Shown here piece after piece: positions 16,090 through 25,175 of a stretch of 64,000 nt of DNA. Under the pieces are notes generated by a model. The model searched no databases. It saw only the letters and a list, made by a program, of their open reading frames with translations, and had not been told where the DNA came from. Location: the NCBI RefSeq assembly GCF_900177615.1, contig NZ_FXAP01000005.1, positions 348,030 through 412,029 of the forward strand, in the 5' to 3' direction. The position numbers and the translations under genes were made by a program. The stretch is from Plantibacter flavus (GTDB taxonomy: Bacteria > Actinomycetota > Actinomycetes > Actinomycetales > Microbacteriaceae). Each line of letters begins with the position of its first letter. Within the stretch, counting starts at the first letter, position 1.

Positions 16090-18291
16090 TCAGTTCACGC
16101 GGACCGTGGTGCAACCGAAGAGCACGTTCTTGCCGGTGTTGAACACCGCGGTCCCGATCCCGTAGCCACAGACCTTGTAATCACCAGCGGCCGTCACCGG
16201 TATGGACTCGCTGAGCCCGTGCGCACCGCCGTAGGCGGGATAGATCCGTGCAATGTCCGAACGCACCTTGTCAGCCTGGAACGCGTACCCCTTCACCGTC
16301 CCGTCGGGCGCCGTGACATAGACGTGCATCTGGATCGGCGTCTTCGGAAGCTGTGCGTCGACCGTCCACCCGGAGACGGACAGCGAGGCGTTCCCGGCCG
16401 TCGTCGAACCGGACACCTGGGCTCCGTCGAACGACCCGACCGGGTAACTCGTCCCCACGGTCACGGTGCGGCACCCGATCGTGGAGTTCATCCCGACGCT
16501 GAGCGGCGACACCGCGATGCCGTAGGCGCACACCTGGTAGTCGCCGGGAGCCGTGACGGGGAAGGACTCGGAGAAACCATGCGGTCCCGTGGCCCCGTAG
16601 ACACGGTTCACGTCATCACGCTGGCCGCCGGACCCGCGCACATAGCCGGAGCGCTTCCCGGTCGGATCGGTGATGTAGACGTGTACCGGGATCGCTGTTC
16701 CGAGTGCGCCACGATCAAGCGTCCATCCACCCACGTTGATCGACGCGCCTGTGGCTGACTGACTGACGTCGACGAGATCCAAGCTGCCGGCCGGGAAGTC
16801 CTTCACGAGGTCGACCGCCACACAGCCGAGCTCCGTGTTCACTCCGACGTTCTGCCAGAACTTGGCGATGCTGTAAGCACAGACCTCATACCGCCCGCCT
16901 GCAGACACCGGGAAGCTCTGGCTGAACCCGTGGGCAGCGCCCGCCCCAGGGTACACATTGGCGACATCGGGGCGTGATGCGGACGCCGTCATGGCGGTTC
17001 CCGGACGTTGCCCGTCGGGTTGCCTCACGTAGATGTGCACGTCGTTCGAAACCGACTTGGCGTCAGGATCCATCGCCCACCCCGCGACGTAGAGCGCCGT
17101 CGTCGAACCGCTTCCGGTAACCCGGACCGCGTCGAGTGAACCGATCGGCGCATCCTGCGGCACGCTCACCGACTTGCATCCGAGCAACCGGTTGGCGCTC
17201 AAACCGATCCCGTATACGCAAGCGGTGTAGGTCCCCCCACGGGTGACGGTGATGTTGGTGCTGTAGCCGTGGGCCTCACCGGCGCCCGGGTACGCGCGCG
17301 CGACATCCGGTCTGGACTTGTTCGCCTGCATGACCGACCCCTTGGTCGAGCCGTCAGGGTAGGTCAAGTACACATGCGCCTCGAGCGATGCGGAGGTGCG
17401 GTTGAGGTCCAGGGTCCAGCCCGACAGGGAGATGGTCGCATCATTCGCCCCGACGTTGACGCTCAACGCGTCGTAGGCGCCAGCAGGGTTCAACACCCCG
17501 TTGGTCGGTCCGAACCAGTCGGTGTAGATGCGGAAGAAGTTCCGGTTGCCGTACGCACTGCAGCCGTCGCCCGTGCCGTAGAGGTTCGCGAGCGCCGCGG
17601 CGTTCGGCTGGTACGGCGTGTAGTTGTACAACCCTGCGGTCGCGGCGTTCTCGATGAAGACGTTGCTGGACCCGCACGAGGCGGTCGGCGAGAACCGGAC
17701 GGCGTTGACGCGCCCAGGAACATGGTTCCACCGGGTCGGGTTCGCCTGGTAGTTCTTGAACTGCAGTGCAGCCGCGTACACCTGGTTGAAGAACCCGTAG
17801 TAGGTCGTATCGCAGTCGGCCGTGTCCGGGCACCCGTAGCCGGTCGCGCTGCGGTACTGCCGATCGCTCGGCCAGGTGTCGGTGATGAGTCCCTGTTCCT
17901 TCTCGATGAGGACGATCATGGCCTTCTGGCTGATCCCGCAGGCCGCTCCCACCTTGGAGATGATGCTCGCCGCCGATTCCCGACCGGAACCCGCATAGGC
18001 GGCACAGCGACCGGAGACAGCGGCCCGGGAAGGAGTCGCCTGAGCGTAGTCCTTGAGGCAGGTGTAACCGGCACGACAGCTCGGCACAGCTCGATTCAGG
18101 AAGTCCTGGACCGCAGGCGCGCTCATGGCGCCGCCGTCGTAGAAGAGCTGGTCGCTGATGATCGAACCGGCTCGGAAGTCGGACCCGTTGGCGGCCTCGG
18201 CGCTCGGGGCGACGGCCGGGGCGACCGTCAACACGCCGACGAGGAGAGCGAAGACCGTCGCGATGACGATGAGTGGGCTGCGGCGCGTCAT
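16090..18291 (-). CDS. Secreted protein, lysozyme-like N-domain plus four repeats
   Basis: The 733-residue protein begins with a signal peptide (MTRRSPLIVIATVFALLVGV, cleavage likely after AEA near residue 33). A cysteine-rich domain spans about 35-265 and contains ISQKAMIVLIEKEQGLITD, then TGYGCPDTADC and YYGFFNQVYAAALQFKNY. The EKEQGL helix resembles a lysozyme/transglycosylase catalytic glutamate, an inference only. Residues 270-733 hold four units of about 105-120 residues sharing SGWTLD, VHVY, PDG, RPDVARxYPGAG, AHGFS, a Y-x-V/A-C-x-YGI stretch and LGC. They probably fold as beta domains with a disulfide. It overlaps the lipoprotein gene by ATGA. Wall or glycan binding is plausible; no exact family is recognised. 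Confidence 0.7.
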   Translation of the reverse strand: MTRRSPLIVIATVFALLVGVLTVAPAVAPSAEAANGSDFRAGSIISDQLFYDGGAMSAPAVQDFLNRAVPSCRAGYTCLKDYAQATPSRAAVSGRCAAYAGSGRESAASIISKVGAACGISQKAMIVLIEKEQGLITDTWPSDRQYRSATGYGCPDTADCDTTYYGFFNQVYAAALQFKNYQANPTRWNHVPGRVNAVRFSPTASCGSSNVFIENAATAGLYNYTPYQPNAAALANLYGTGDGCSAYGNRNFFRIYTDWFGPTNGVLNPAGAYDALSVNVGANDATISLSGWTLDLNRTSASLEAHVYLTYPDGSTKGSVMQANKSRPDVARAYPGAGEAHGYSTNITVTRGGTYTACVYGIGLSANRLLGCKSVSVPQDAPIGSLDAVRVTGSGSTTALYVAGWAMDPDAKSVSNDVHIYVRQPDGQRPGTAMTASASRPDVANVYPGAGAAHGFSQSFPVSAGGRYEVCAYSIAKFWQNVGVNTELGCVAVDLVKDFPAGSLDLVDVSQSATGASINVGGWTLDRGALGTAIPVHVYITDPTGKRSGYVRGSGGQRDDVNRVYGATGPHGFSESFPVTAPGDYQVCAYGIAVSPLSVGMNSTIGCRTVTVGTSYPVGSFDGAQVSGSTTAGNASLSVSGWTVDAQLPKTPIQMHVYVTAPDGTVKGYAFQADKVRSDIARIYPAYGGAHGLSESIPVTAAGDYKVCGYGIGTAVFNTGKNVLFGCTTVRVN

Positions 18292-18764
18292 GGTACCTCC
18301 ACCGTCAGCGGCTCCGAGGTGAGCGCTCCGGTCTTGTCCGATTGGTAGGAGAGGACGGCCGTCCACGTCCCGCTGGTGAAGTCGCTGATCTGGGTTTGAA
18401 CGGTACCGCACGACGTCGTCTTCGAGTCGGCGAGTCCCTCGCTCGTGACGATCACGTCCGGGCCCGAGCCGGAGAACGTGAACGTGCAGGTCCCTCCGTT
18501 CTCGATGACGCCGGCGATGTAGCCGGATGCCGAGACCGTCGTACCGTCGGGGTCGACCCCGGCGAAGACCATGACGGCGTCGAGCGGGATCGGTTCCGGA
18601 TCCTCCGTCTTGAAGGTGGGTTCGACGCCTGGAAGGAGGGTCGGGCTCGTCGTCGGACTTGCGCTCGACTGCGCCGGATCACCGCCGAAGCAGCCGGTCA
18701 GACCGACGCCGACGAGCAGAGCCGTCACCACGCAGGCCGTTGGGCGTATACGCCACTCGGTCAT
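18288..18764 (-). CDS. Lipoprotein of unknown function
   Basis: The 158-residue protein has a lipoprotein signal: RIRPTACVVTALLVGVGLTGCFGG, with lipobox LTGC and the lipidated cysteine near residue 25. A Ser/Thr/Pro-rich linker follows (QSSASPTTSPTLLPGVEP). The C-terminal half (about 60-158) alternates hydrophobic and polar residues with two cysteines (GGTCTFTF and TTSCGTV), consistent with a small immunoglobulin-like beta-sandwich. Start ATG 18764 has an excellent GAGGAGG upstream. It overlaps the secreted repeat protein gene by ATGA, so the two probably act together at the cell surface. Confidence 0.75.
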   Translation of the reverse strand: MTEWRIRPTACVVTALLVGVGLTGCFGGDPAQSSASPTTSPTLLPGVEPTFKTEDPEPIPLDAVMVFAGVDPDGTTVSASGYIAGVIENGGTCTFTFSGSGPDVIVTSEGLADSKTTSCGTVQTQISDFTSGTWTAVLSYQSDKTGALTSEPLTVEVP

Positions 18765-18855
18765 CAGTCCTCCTCGGCACGCCGGATGTGCCCCTTTCAG
18801 GGTACCGGGTCCGAATCGGCTGTCGATGACCTGATCGACGGCGCGTCGACCGAGA

Positions 18856-20481
18856 TCAGACCCAATCGGGTGTACTGGATGAGGATCGAGTGCGCATGGA
18901 GGCGTACGGATGGTACGCGTCGTCTGGGTGCTCCGGAAGGAAGGGGTCACGGTAGATGACACCCCAGCGAGCTCGGACGGTGTTGAGCTCCCACTCGTGC
19001 ACGACGGCGAGACGGGTCTTCGACTCGTAGTGGAAGAGCTGCACTCGAGCGAGGTAGAGGATGCGCAATCCGGCGTTGCTCACCTTGAGCGAGAGGTCGA
19101 CGTCGTTGAAGTTCAGCGGCAACGCCTCGGTGACCCCACCGATGCTGGCATAGGTGTCCCGACGGAGTGCCGCACAGGCGGCGGTGACCCCGGAAACCTC
19201 GCGGTCGACTTTGAGCGCCGCCGACGGCCCGGGCTCGCCGAACCGGTACCCGGCCATGGGGTGGGAGAACCCACGGTTGGCGTAGCGGTGGCCGGCGTGC
19301 TGGATGAGGCCGTCCTCGTACACGAGCTGCGCGCCGGTCATCCCGACATCCTGCTGACGGAGCGGAGCGACGAGCTCGACGAGGAACCCGTCCGAGATGA
19401 CCTCGACGTCGTCGTTGAGCAGGACGATCATGTCGCCCCGGCTCTCGACGAAACCGACGTTGCACTTCTCCCCGTAGTTGAACGGGCGGTCGAACGGGAC
19501 CAGGGTGAGCCGATCGCCGGCGATCTTCCGCAGGAGGTCGAGGACCGTCTCGGGTGTCGTCAGGTCGTAGACCACGACGATCTCCAGGTCGACATCACCG
19601 GCGTGTTCGATCACCGAACGGACGGCGCCGACGACGAAGACCCGCTCGACGCCGTGGATGACACCCGAGCTTCCCCGCGTGGGGATGATTACGCTGACCG
19701 ACGTGGCCGGGTCGAGCGCGCGACGGACGCGATACGTGTTCGGCCAGTCACCCCGTTCGGCGGTGGCGTCGATGCCGACCCGCTCGAGGTGCGCGCCGAC
19801 CGCTCGGACGCCGGCGTCCCAGGTGTACGGCTTCGCTCCGCTCGAGGACGCCGTCGACTCCGGAAGCGCACGCCAGTGGTACAGGACTTCGGGGATGTGG
19901 TGCACGACGCGGGCGCGTTCCGTGACCTTCAGGGCGAGGTCATGGTCTTGCGAACCGTCGTTGGCGCTGTCGAAACCGCCCACCGCCCGCACGATGTCCA
20001 GACGCATGACCGACAGGTGTCCGAGATACATGTGGGAACGGAGACGCTCTGGAGACCAGTCGGGCTTCTTGAAGACGTCGTAGTGGTAGCCCTCGAGGTC
20101 GACCTTGTCCTCATCGGTGTAGACGTAGTCGATGCGGTCGTCCGCGGCGATCGCCTGCGCGACCTGGGCGAGCGCGCCGTGGCCGAGCAGGTCGTCGTGG
20201 TCGACGAGCACGAGGAACCGGCCCGTGGCCGCTGCGATGCCGTCGTTCGAGGCCGCCGAGATGCCGCCGTTCATCTCACGGGCGACGACGATGATCCGAT
20301 CGTCCTCGGCCGCCAGCTCGCGCAGGGTGACGAGCACCGCGGGATCGGGGGACACGTCGTCGACGAGGATGAGTTCCCAGTCGCGGAACGCCTGCCTCCG
20401 AACCGAGTCGACCATCTGCCGCAGCATGTCGATCGGGGGGTTGTAGACCGGAGTGACGACGCTGAACAGTGGAGTTGTCAC
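18856..20481 (-). CDS. Tandem two-domain family 2 glycosyltransferase
   Basis: The 541-residue protein holds two GT-A modules. The first (about 5-250) has FSVVTPVYNPPIDMLRQMV, ILVDDVSPDP, FLVLVDHDDLL and YTDEDKVD. The second (about 270-520) has VSVIIPTRGSS, VVVYDLTTPE, FNYGEKCNVG and VLLNDDVEVIS, the last being the D-D-D motif of rhamnan-type transferases, followed by FNDVDLSLKV. Such double enzymes often build alternating linkages in rhamnose-containing chains. It ends with a Ser-rich tail. It starts ATG 20481 overlapping the small coiled-coil gene by ATGA. Donor specificity is unknown; the rml genes in the locus make dTDP-rhamnose a candidate. Confidence 0.85.
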   Translation of the reverse strand: MTTPLFSVVTPVYNPPIDMLRQMVDSVRRQAFRDWELILVDDVSPDPAVLVTLRELAAEDDRIIVVAREMNGGISAASNDGIAAATGRFLVLVDHDDLLGHGALAQVAQAIAADDRIDYVYTDEDKVDLEGYHYDVFKKPDWSPERLRSHMYLGHLSVMRLDIVRAVGGFDSANDGSQDHDLALKVTERARVVHHIPEVLYHWRALPESTASSSGAKPYTWDAGVRAVGAHLERVGIDATAERGDWPNTYRVRRALDPATSVSVIIPTRGSSGVIHGVERVFVVGAVRSVIEHAGDVDLEIVVVYDLTTPETVLDLLRKIAGDRLTLVPFDRPFNYGEKCNVGFVESRGDMIVLLNDDVEVISDGFLVELVAPLRQQDVGMTGAQLVYEDGLIQHAGHRYANRGFSHPMAGYRFGEPGPSAALKVDREVSGVTAACAALRRDTYASIGGVTEALPLNFNDVDLSLKVSNAGLRILYLARVQLFHYESKTRLAVVHEWELNTVRARWGVIYRDPFLPEHPDDAYHPYASMRTRSSSSTPDWV

Positions 20482-20906
20482 GAGCGACGCACCACCGAGC
20501 GGATCCCACTGATGGGCTTAATGACGGCTGAGCCGAGCTTCCAGGTGGTCGAAGCGAGGATCTGATCGACCTCGGTGCGCGTTCGAGCATCGCGCAGTTC
20601 GAGCGCGAGGCGGTGGTCGCGCAAGAGTTTGTGCACCTCGTGCACGAGCCCTTCGCGCTCATCCTCGAGCTGGTCGACCCGCGCGAAGGCGACAGCGAGC
20701 TCGGTGTCGGCCATGCGCTCCACCTCCGCTCGGAGCGTGTCGCGCTCGGCCGCGAGACCGATGATCCGATCGGCATCGAGCAGCACTCGATGCTGCAGTG
20801 CCTTGACCTGGGCCACGAGGTCGTCGACGCTCCGTCCCGACGGCTGCACCCACATCGCCCCGTCGTCGGGTGTCGTCCCCTCGTGTGCTGCCTGCTCGTC
20901 AATCAT
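20478..20906 (-). CDS. Small coiled-coil protein with STTWKLG tail
   Basis: This 142-residue protein is mostly one long charged helix (about 25-110; DLVAQVKALQHRVLLDADRI, then AAERDTLRAEVERMADTELA), predicted to form a coiled coil. It ends in LASTTWKLGSAVIKPISGIR followed by VRRS. A STxWKL-type amphipathic basic tail is often found at the C-terminus of glycan methyltransferases and glycosyltransferases, and another copy closes the methyltransferase at 33317-34285. No catalytic domain is present. It lies between and is coupled to two large glycosyltransferases, so a scaffold or chain-length-ruler role is conceivable. No family is recognised with certainty. Confidence 0.65.
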   Translation of the reverse strand: MIDEQAAHEGTTPDDGAMWVQPSGRSVDDLVAQVKALQHRVLLDADRIIGLAAERDTLRAEVERMADTELAVAFARVDQLEDEREGLVHEVHKLLRDHRLALELRDARTRTEVDQILASTTWKLGSAVIKPISGIRSVVRRS

Positions 20907-20949
20907 GTCCGTGCACCTTCCTGACGGGCGCCCTCACAGCGCCGGATGT

Positions 20950-23469
20950 CTAAACGTTGTCGGCGTCGCGCTTGCGCTGCTGACGCGCGGCGAACCGCTC
21001 GACGACGACCTTCGGGCCGCCGTTCTTGAGGTAGTACGCCACTCGATCGACGTCACGCCGCACGCCGGTGCGCCGCGGTGGCGTCTGCTGCTGACGGGAG
21101 GACGACAGGACGACCGGCTTCGCGCCGGGCTCGGCGGGGGCCTTGTCTGCAGCGAGCCGGGGGTTCCGGACGAACTCGACGAGCGGGGCGAGCGCGCTCG
21201 ACCAGACGAACCGCTCGCGGACGAGCTGCACGTTCGCCCTCGCAGCCTCGCGGGACGCGTCGTCGAAGAGCACGTGCTCGATCGCGGCCATGAGCGCTCC
21301 CTGGTCACGCTCGGGCACCGCCACCCCGAGCGTCTGCTCGCGGACGAGATCACCGAACGAGTCACCCTCGGTCGTCACGATCGGCAGTCCGGCCCACAGG
21401 TAGTCGAGGATGCGGGTACGGAAGGAGAACGTGGTCTCGACGTGCTGGAAGTGGGTCGAGATCCCGAGGTCGGCTTCGAGGAGGTAGTTGTGGCGGTCGT
21501 CGTATGCGACCCACGAGTCGTTGAAGAACACGTGGGTGCCGGTCAGGCCCAGTTCGTCGCTCAACGCACGGGCCGCGACCACCGCGGGCATCTCGGGGAC
21601 GGAGGGGTTCGGGTGCTTCGTACCCATGAAGAACAACCGCAGGTCCGGGTGCTGCTTGGCGAGCTCGCCGACCGCACGGATCACGATTCCCGGGTCGAAC
21701 CAGTCGTAAATGCCGCCGCCCCAGATGATGACCTTGTCGTCGACACCGATGCCCGGGACGACACCGCGCAACGCGGGACGGGTGTGCTCGGGACGGCCGG
21801 CCGGAATGCCGAACGGAGCGACCGCGATGAGGGTCTCGAGATCCTCGTCGCGGGTGTACGTGTACGGGTTGATACGCCCGAGCGCCGCCATCTGTCCCAG
21901 CCAGAAGTGCCGCTGACGCTCGCTCGCGCAGAGGAAGAAGTCGCCGCGGGCCAGCTGATGGTTGAGGACGTCCGTGGCGTCGGAGACCTGGTCGCCCCAG
22001 GTGACGAGGTTGTCGCTCTTCCCCTGCTCCAGCTGCTCGAGGTGGAGCGGGTCGTACACATCGATGACGAGCACCTTGGAGGTGGTCTCGAGCGCCGGGA
22101 ACAGTGCGAGTGCGTGCCCCTGCAGGATGATGACGTCGGCCCACTTCTCGTGCGGCTTCATGCTCGCCGGGCGGTGGTGCGAAACCACGTCGAGTTCGAA
22201 GCGCTCGCTCTCGACGGAGACACCGGTCATGCTAACGAGACGGACGTCGTGCTCGTCGGCGAGTGTGTCGGCCATGTTCCAGGCGCGGATCGCCGGACCG
22301 GCCATCTTGGCACCGATCGGGTCGCCGGTGATGATGAGCACGCGGCGTCGAAGCGGCTCGTCGAGGACGTTCAGCGAGGAGACGATCTTGTCGTACCCCT
22401 CGAGGTAGCTCTCGATCGGGTACGCGGGCTCGTCGATGTTGCCGAGCAGGAGCCGCAACTGGCGGTCGGAACGGGTACGGGTCGCCTGCACCAGCGCGCG
22501 GTCCTTCGCGAGCTCCGGCAGGTTCTCCACGACCTGGTCGATGGCGTTGACACCGGCGAGGAGCTGCTTGGAGAGCATCGAGGCCGGGCTGCCGTCGTCG
22601 TCCTTCGACTTGCGCAGATCCAGGGCCGTCGTGTCCATCTTCGCTCGACCGGTGGCGCGACGCGTCGCGAGCAGTAGGGCTGCCGCGAACGAGCGGCTGA
22701 GGGCCTCGTCGTCGAGGTTCTTGTAGAGCGTGTAGAGGGCGTTGCGCTCGAGCAGGTAGGTCTCGAAGTAGTTGCCGAACTTCTCCATCGACGCGTGGTG
22801 TTTGTGGAACGCCAGCGATTTCGGCTGGAACCGGAACCGGTAGCCGAGGAGGTTCAATCGCCAGCCGAGGTCGACGTCCTCGTAGAACATGAAGTAGCGG
22901 TCGTCGAACCCTCCGAGTTGTTCGAAGAGCTCGGCCCGGACGAACATCGCCGCGCCGGTGCCGAACAGGACGTCCTTCTCGACGCTCCATTCGGGTCGGT
23001 CGTGTTCACCGGCGTGCGGTTTGTACCCCATGCCGTACCACGTGAGCGCCGAGCCGACATAGTCGACGCGTTCACCTTCCCAGTCGAGCACCTTGCTCGC
23101 GACGGCGCCGATGTCCTTGCTCTCGGCGAAGGTGTCCATCGCCGCGTTGATCCACTGGTCGTCGGGGCGTGCATCGTTGTTGAGGAAGGCGACGAATTCA
23201 CCGCTCGACTTCGAGACGCCGAGGTTGCAACCACCGGTGAAGCCGCCGTTGACCTTGGAGGGCACGATCGTCGCGAGGTCCCCCAGGGTGGCGAGCTGCT
23301 CGAGGCTGTCGTCGCCGGAGCCGTTCTCGACCACGATGATCTCGAGGCGGTCCTGCGGGAAGTCGATTTCGCGGAGCGTCCGCACGCACTGAATCGTGTC
23401 CGCGGATCCGCGGTAGTTCACCAGGATGACGGATACGACGCCCGGACGTCTCTTACGTGTGTTCTTCAC
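20950..23469 (-). CDS. Fused GT2-GT4 glycosyltransferase
   Basis: The 839-residue protein joins two transferases. Residues about 10-290 are a GT2 domain: VSVILVNYRGSADTIQCVRT, IVVENGSGDDS, VAFLNNDARPDDQW and FMFYEDVDLGWRLNLLGYRF, the pattern of WbbL/GlfT-like rhamnosyl- or galactofuranosyl-transferases. Residues about 370-800 form a GT-B domain with GDPIGAKMAGPAIRAWNMAD, IIWGGGIYDWFDP and FRTRILDYLWAGLPIVTTEG, a GT4-type donor site. The basic C-terminal 50 residues may bind membrane. GTG 23469 is preceded by GAGGAG at good spacing. Two activities in one chain suggest successive sugar additions. The linker at about 290-370 is helical. Confidence 0.85.
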   Translation of the reverse strand: MKNTRKRRPGVVSVILVNYRGSADTIQCVRTLREIDFPQDRLEIIVVENGSGDDSLEQLATLGDLATIVPSKVNGGFTGGCNLGVSKSSGEFVAFLNNDARPDDQWINAAMDTFAESKDIGAVASKVLDWEGERVDYVGSALTWYGMGYKPHAGEHDRPEWSVEKDVLFGTGAAMFVRAELFEQLGGFDDRYFMFYEDVDLGWRLNLLGYRFRFQPKSLAFHKHHASMEKFGNYFETYLLERNALYTLYKNLDDEALSRSFAAALLLATRRATGRAKMDTTALDLRKSKDDDGSPASMLSKQLLAGVNAIDQVVENLPELAKDRALVQATRTRSDRQLRLLLGNIDEPAYPIESYLEGYDKIVSSLNVLDEPLRRRVLIITGDPIGAKMAGPAIRAWNMADTLADEHDVRLVSMTGVSVESERFELDVVSHHRPASMKPHEKWADVIILQGHALALFPALETTSKVLVIDVYDPLHLEQLEQGKSDNLVTWGDQVSDATDVLNHQLARGDFFLCASERQRHFWLGQMAALGRINPYTYTRDEDLETLIAVAPFGIPAGRPEHTRPALRGVVPGIGVDDKVIIWGGGIYDWFDPGIVIRAVGELAKQHPDLRLFFMGTKHPNPSVPEMPAVVAARALSDELGLTGTHVFFNDSWVAYDDRHNYLLEADLGISTHFQHVETTFSFRTRILDYLWAGLPIVTTEGDSFGDLVREQTLGVAVPERDQGALMAAIEHVLFDDASREAARANVQLVRERFVWSSALAPLVEFVRNPRLAADKAPAEPGAKPVVLSSSRQQQTPPRRTGVRRDVDRVAYYLKNGGPKVVVERFAARQQRKRDADNV

Positions 23470-23528
23470 TCTTGCTCCTCGACATATCCTGTCCTCGACA
23501 GACCTGCCGAGTGTATCGTTCCGCACCT

Positions 23529-23552
23529 GAGCGGCGGTTCGAACCGCCGCTC
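23529..23552 (-). terminator. Palindromic hairpin after the ABC exporter genes
   Basis: A perfect 24-nt palindrome (GAGCGGCGG arm, central TTCGAA) lies 8 bp beyond the ATPase stop and upstream of the GT2-GT4 start, so it likely terminates the exporter transcript. It could also be a regulator site because it is fully symmetric. Confidence 0.6.
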
Positions 23553-23559
23553 GCTCCAC

Positions 23560-24303
23560 TCAGCCGGCGTTCTCACCGAGGCTGTTGAGGTAGGCGGCGA
23601 TCGTCGGAGCGGCCTCACCGCTCTCCACGAGTTCGCCGTGCCGCAACCAGGCCGCGTGATCGCACATCTGCTGCACCGTGTCCATCGAGTGGCTCACCAG
23701 GATCACCGTCTTGCCCTGCTGCTTGTACTCGACGAACTTCTGACGGCACTTCTCTTGGAACTCCGCGTCACCGACCGCGAGGACCTCGTCGACGACGAGG
23801 ACGTCGGGGTCGACGTTGATCGCGACGGAGAAGCCCAGACGCACGTACATGCCGGACGAGTAGTTCTTCACCGGCTGGTCGATGAACTGCTCGACGCCGG
23901 AGAAGTCGATGATCGTGTCGAGTTTGCGCTCGATCTCCTTCCGCGACATCCCGAGGATCGACCCGTTCAGGAAGATGTTGTCCCGCCCGGAGAGTTCCGG
24001 GTGGAATCCCGAGCCGACCTCGAGCAGCGCGGCGAGCTTGCCGCGCGCGGTGATCGACCCCTGCTCGGGATAGTAGATCTTGGCGAGGCACTTGAGCAGC
24101 GTCGACTTGCCCGAGCCGTTCGACCCGATGAGACCGAAGGTCGATCCTTCAGGCACCTCGAACCCGACGTTCTTGAGGGCCCAGAAGTCCTCGTGGACGG
24201 AACGACGTCGGCGCATGATGGCCGACTTGATGCTCTGGTTGCGCTCGTGGTAGAGCCGGAACTTCTTGCTGACGTCGTCCACGACGACTGCTGCGGTGCT
24301 CAC
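23560..24303 (-). CDS. Polysaccharide ABC exporter ATPase (Wzt/TagH-like)
   Basis: The 247-residue ATPase has Walker A GLIGSNGSGKSTLLK (near 57-71), a Q-loop region, signature YSSGMYVRLGF (near 155), Walker B VLVVDEVLAVGD and the switch histidine in VSHSMD. The YSSGM signature and the N-terminal FRLYHERNQSIKSAIMRRRR preceding FWALKNVGFEV are typical of Wzt, TagH and RfbE, which power export of undecaprenyl-linked O-antigen or teichoic acid. It ends right after the nucleotide-binding domain, so it lacks the C-terminal carbohydrate-binding domain of some Wzt proteins. GTG 24303 overlaps the permease stop (GTGA), confirming the pair. Confidence 0.9.
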   Translation of the reverse strand: MSTAAVVVDDVSKKFRLYHERNQSIKSAIMRRRRSVHEDFWALKNVGFEVPEGSTFGLIGSNGSGKSTLLKCLAKIYYPEQGSITARGKLAALLEVGSGFHPELSGRDNIFLNGSILGMSRKEIERKLDTIIDFSGVEQFIDQPVKNYSSGMYVRLGFSVAINVDPDVLVVDEVLAVGDAEFQEKCRQKFVEYKQQGKTVILVSHSMDTVQQMCDHAAWLRHGELVESGEAAPTIAAYLNSLGENAG

Positions 24304-25136
24304 AGGGCCTCCGCCAATCTCTTCTCGTGCCGGCGGAAGACGAGCAGGCCCACGGTGAAGGACACGAGCGCCCAGGCGGCGATGGTGAGCAGGTCGGCGG
24401 GGTCGGGGAACCGGTTGTCGTAAAGGAGGTTCCGGAACACGGCCACGAAGTGCTCGAGCGGGTTGATGCGGTAGATGTCGATGATCGTGATCGGCGTCCC
24501 GAACAGCGGGCCGTACTTGTCGGACTGCGCTTGCACGAGCGAGATCGGGTAGATGATCGGCGTCGCGTACATCCAGATCTGCATGATGATGCCCATGAAG
24601 TACTGCGTGTCGCGGAAGTAGACGTTGGCGATGGACAGCATCAGTGCGAGGCCCGCGGCGAAGATCGCCAGGAGGACCATGGTGAGCACGACGAGCGGCA
24701 GCCACGGCAGGACGAACGCACCGAGCAGGCTCAGCGCGATGCAGAGCACGGCCATCTCGAACAACCAGTTGAAGCCGATGGCACCGACCGCGGAGATCGG
24801 GAGCACGATGCGCGAGAAGTACACCTTCTGGATCAGTCCGGTGTTCGCGATGAGCGAGCCCATGCCGGTGTTCACCACGTTCGAGAAGAACATCCAGGGC
24901 AGGAGCCCGCAGAGGAGCCAGAGCGCGAAGATGTGCAGCCCACTCGGGTCGCCCGTCTGCAGCGGAACCTGGAAGATGAACGAGAACACGAAGGTGTAGA
25001 TGAGCATCTGCGCCAGCGGGTTCGCCAAGGACCACAGCTGGCCGAAGATGGTTCGCTTGTACTGGCCGCGGATGTCGCGGAGGGTGAGGTTCGCGAGGAG
25101 CTCGCGGGATCCGAGGATCTCCTTGACGTAGCTCAT
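24300..25136 (-). CDS. Polysaccharide ABC exporter permease (Wzm/TagG-like)
   Basis: The 278-residue integral membrane protein has six hydrophobic segments in the ABC-2 arrangement. The N-terminus includes NLTLRDIRGQYKRTIFGQLW, the conserved R-x-x-Y-x-x-T-x-x-G-x-x-W element of Wzm/TagG/KpsM permeases. GLLPWMFFSNVVNTGMGSLI and YATPIIYPISLV are further family segments. With the coupled ATPase it would export an undecaprenyl-linked polymer finished in the cytoplasm. It lies 39 bp after the YfhO-type gene and probably belongs to the same transcript. Confidence 0.9.
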   Translation of the reverse strand: MSYVKEILGSRELLANLTLRDIRGQYKRTIFGQLWSLANPLAQMLIYTFVFSFIFQVPLQTGDPSGLHIFALWLLCGLLPWMFFSNVVNTGMGSLIANTGLIQKVYFSRIVLPISAVGAIGFNWLFEMAVLCIALSLLGAFVLPWLPLVVLTMVLLAIFAAGLALMLSIANVYFRDTQYFMGIIMQIWMYATPIIYPISLVQAQSDKYGPLFGTPITIIDIYRINPLEHFVAVFRNLLYDNRFPDPADLLTIAAWALVSFTVGLLVFRRHEKRLAEAL

Positions 25137-25175
25137 CGCACCCCGGGGGTCGGGCGTGAAGACATGCTGACCAAT

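Noticed and set aside
16090..18411. Earlier start at 18411 for the secreted repeat protein
   Set aside because: It would precede the signal peptide with a charged stretch and overlap the lipoprotein gene extensively; ATG 18291 starts directly at a good signal sequence.
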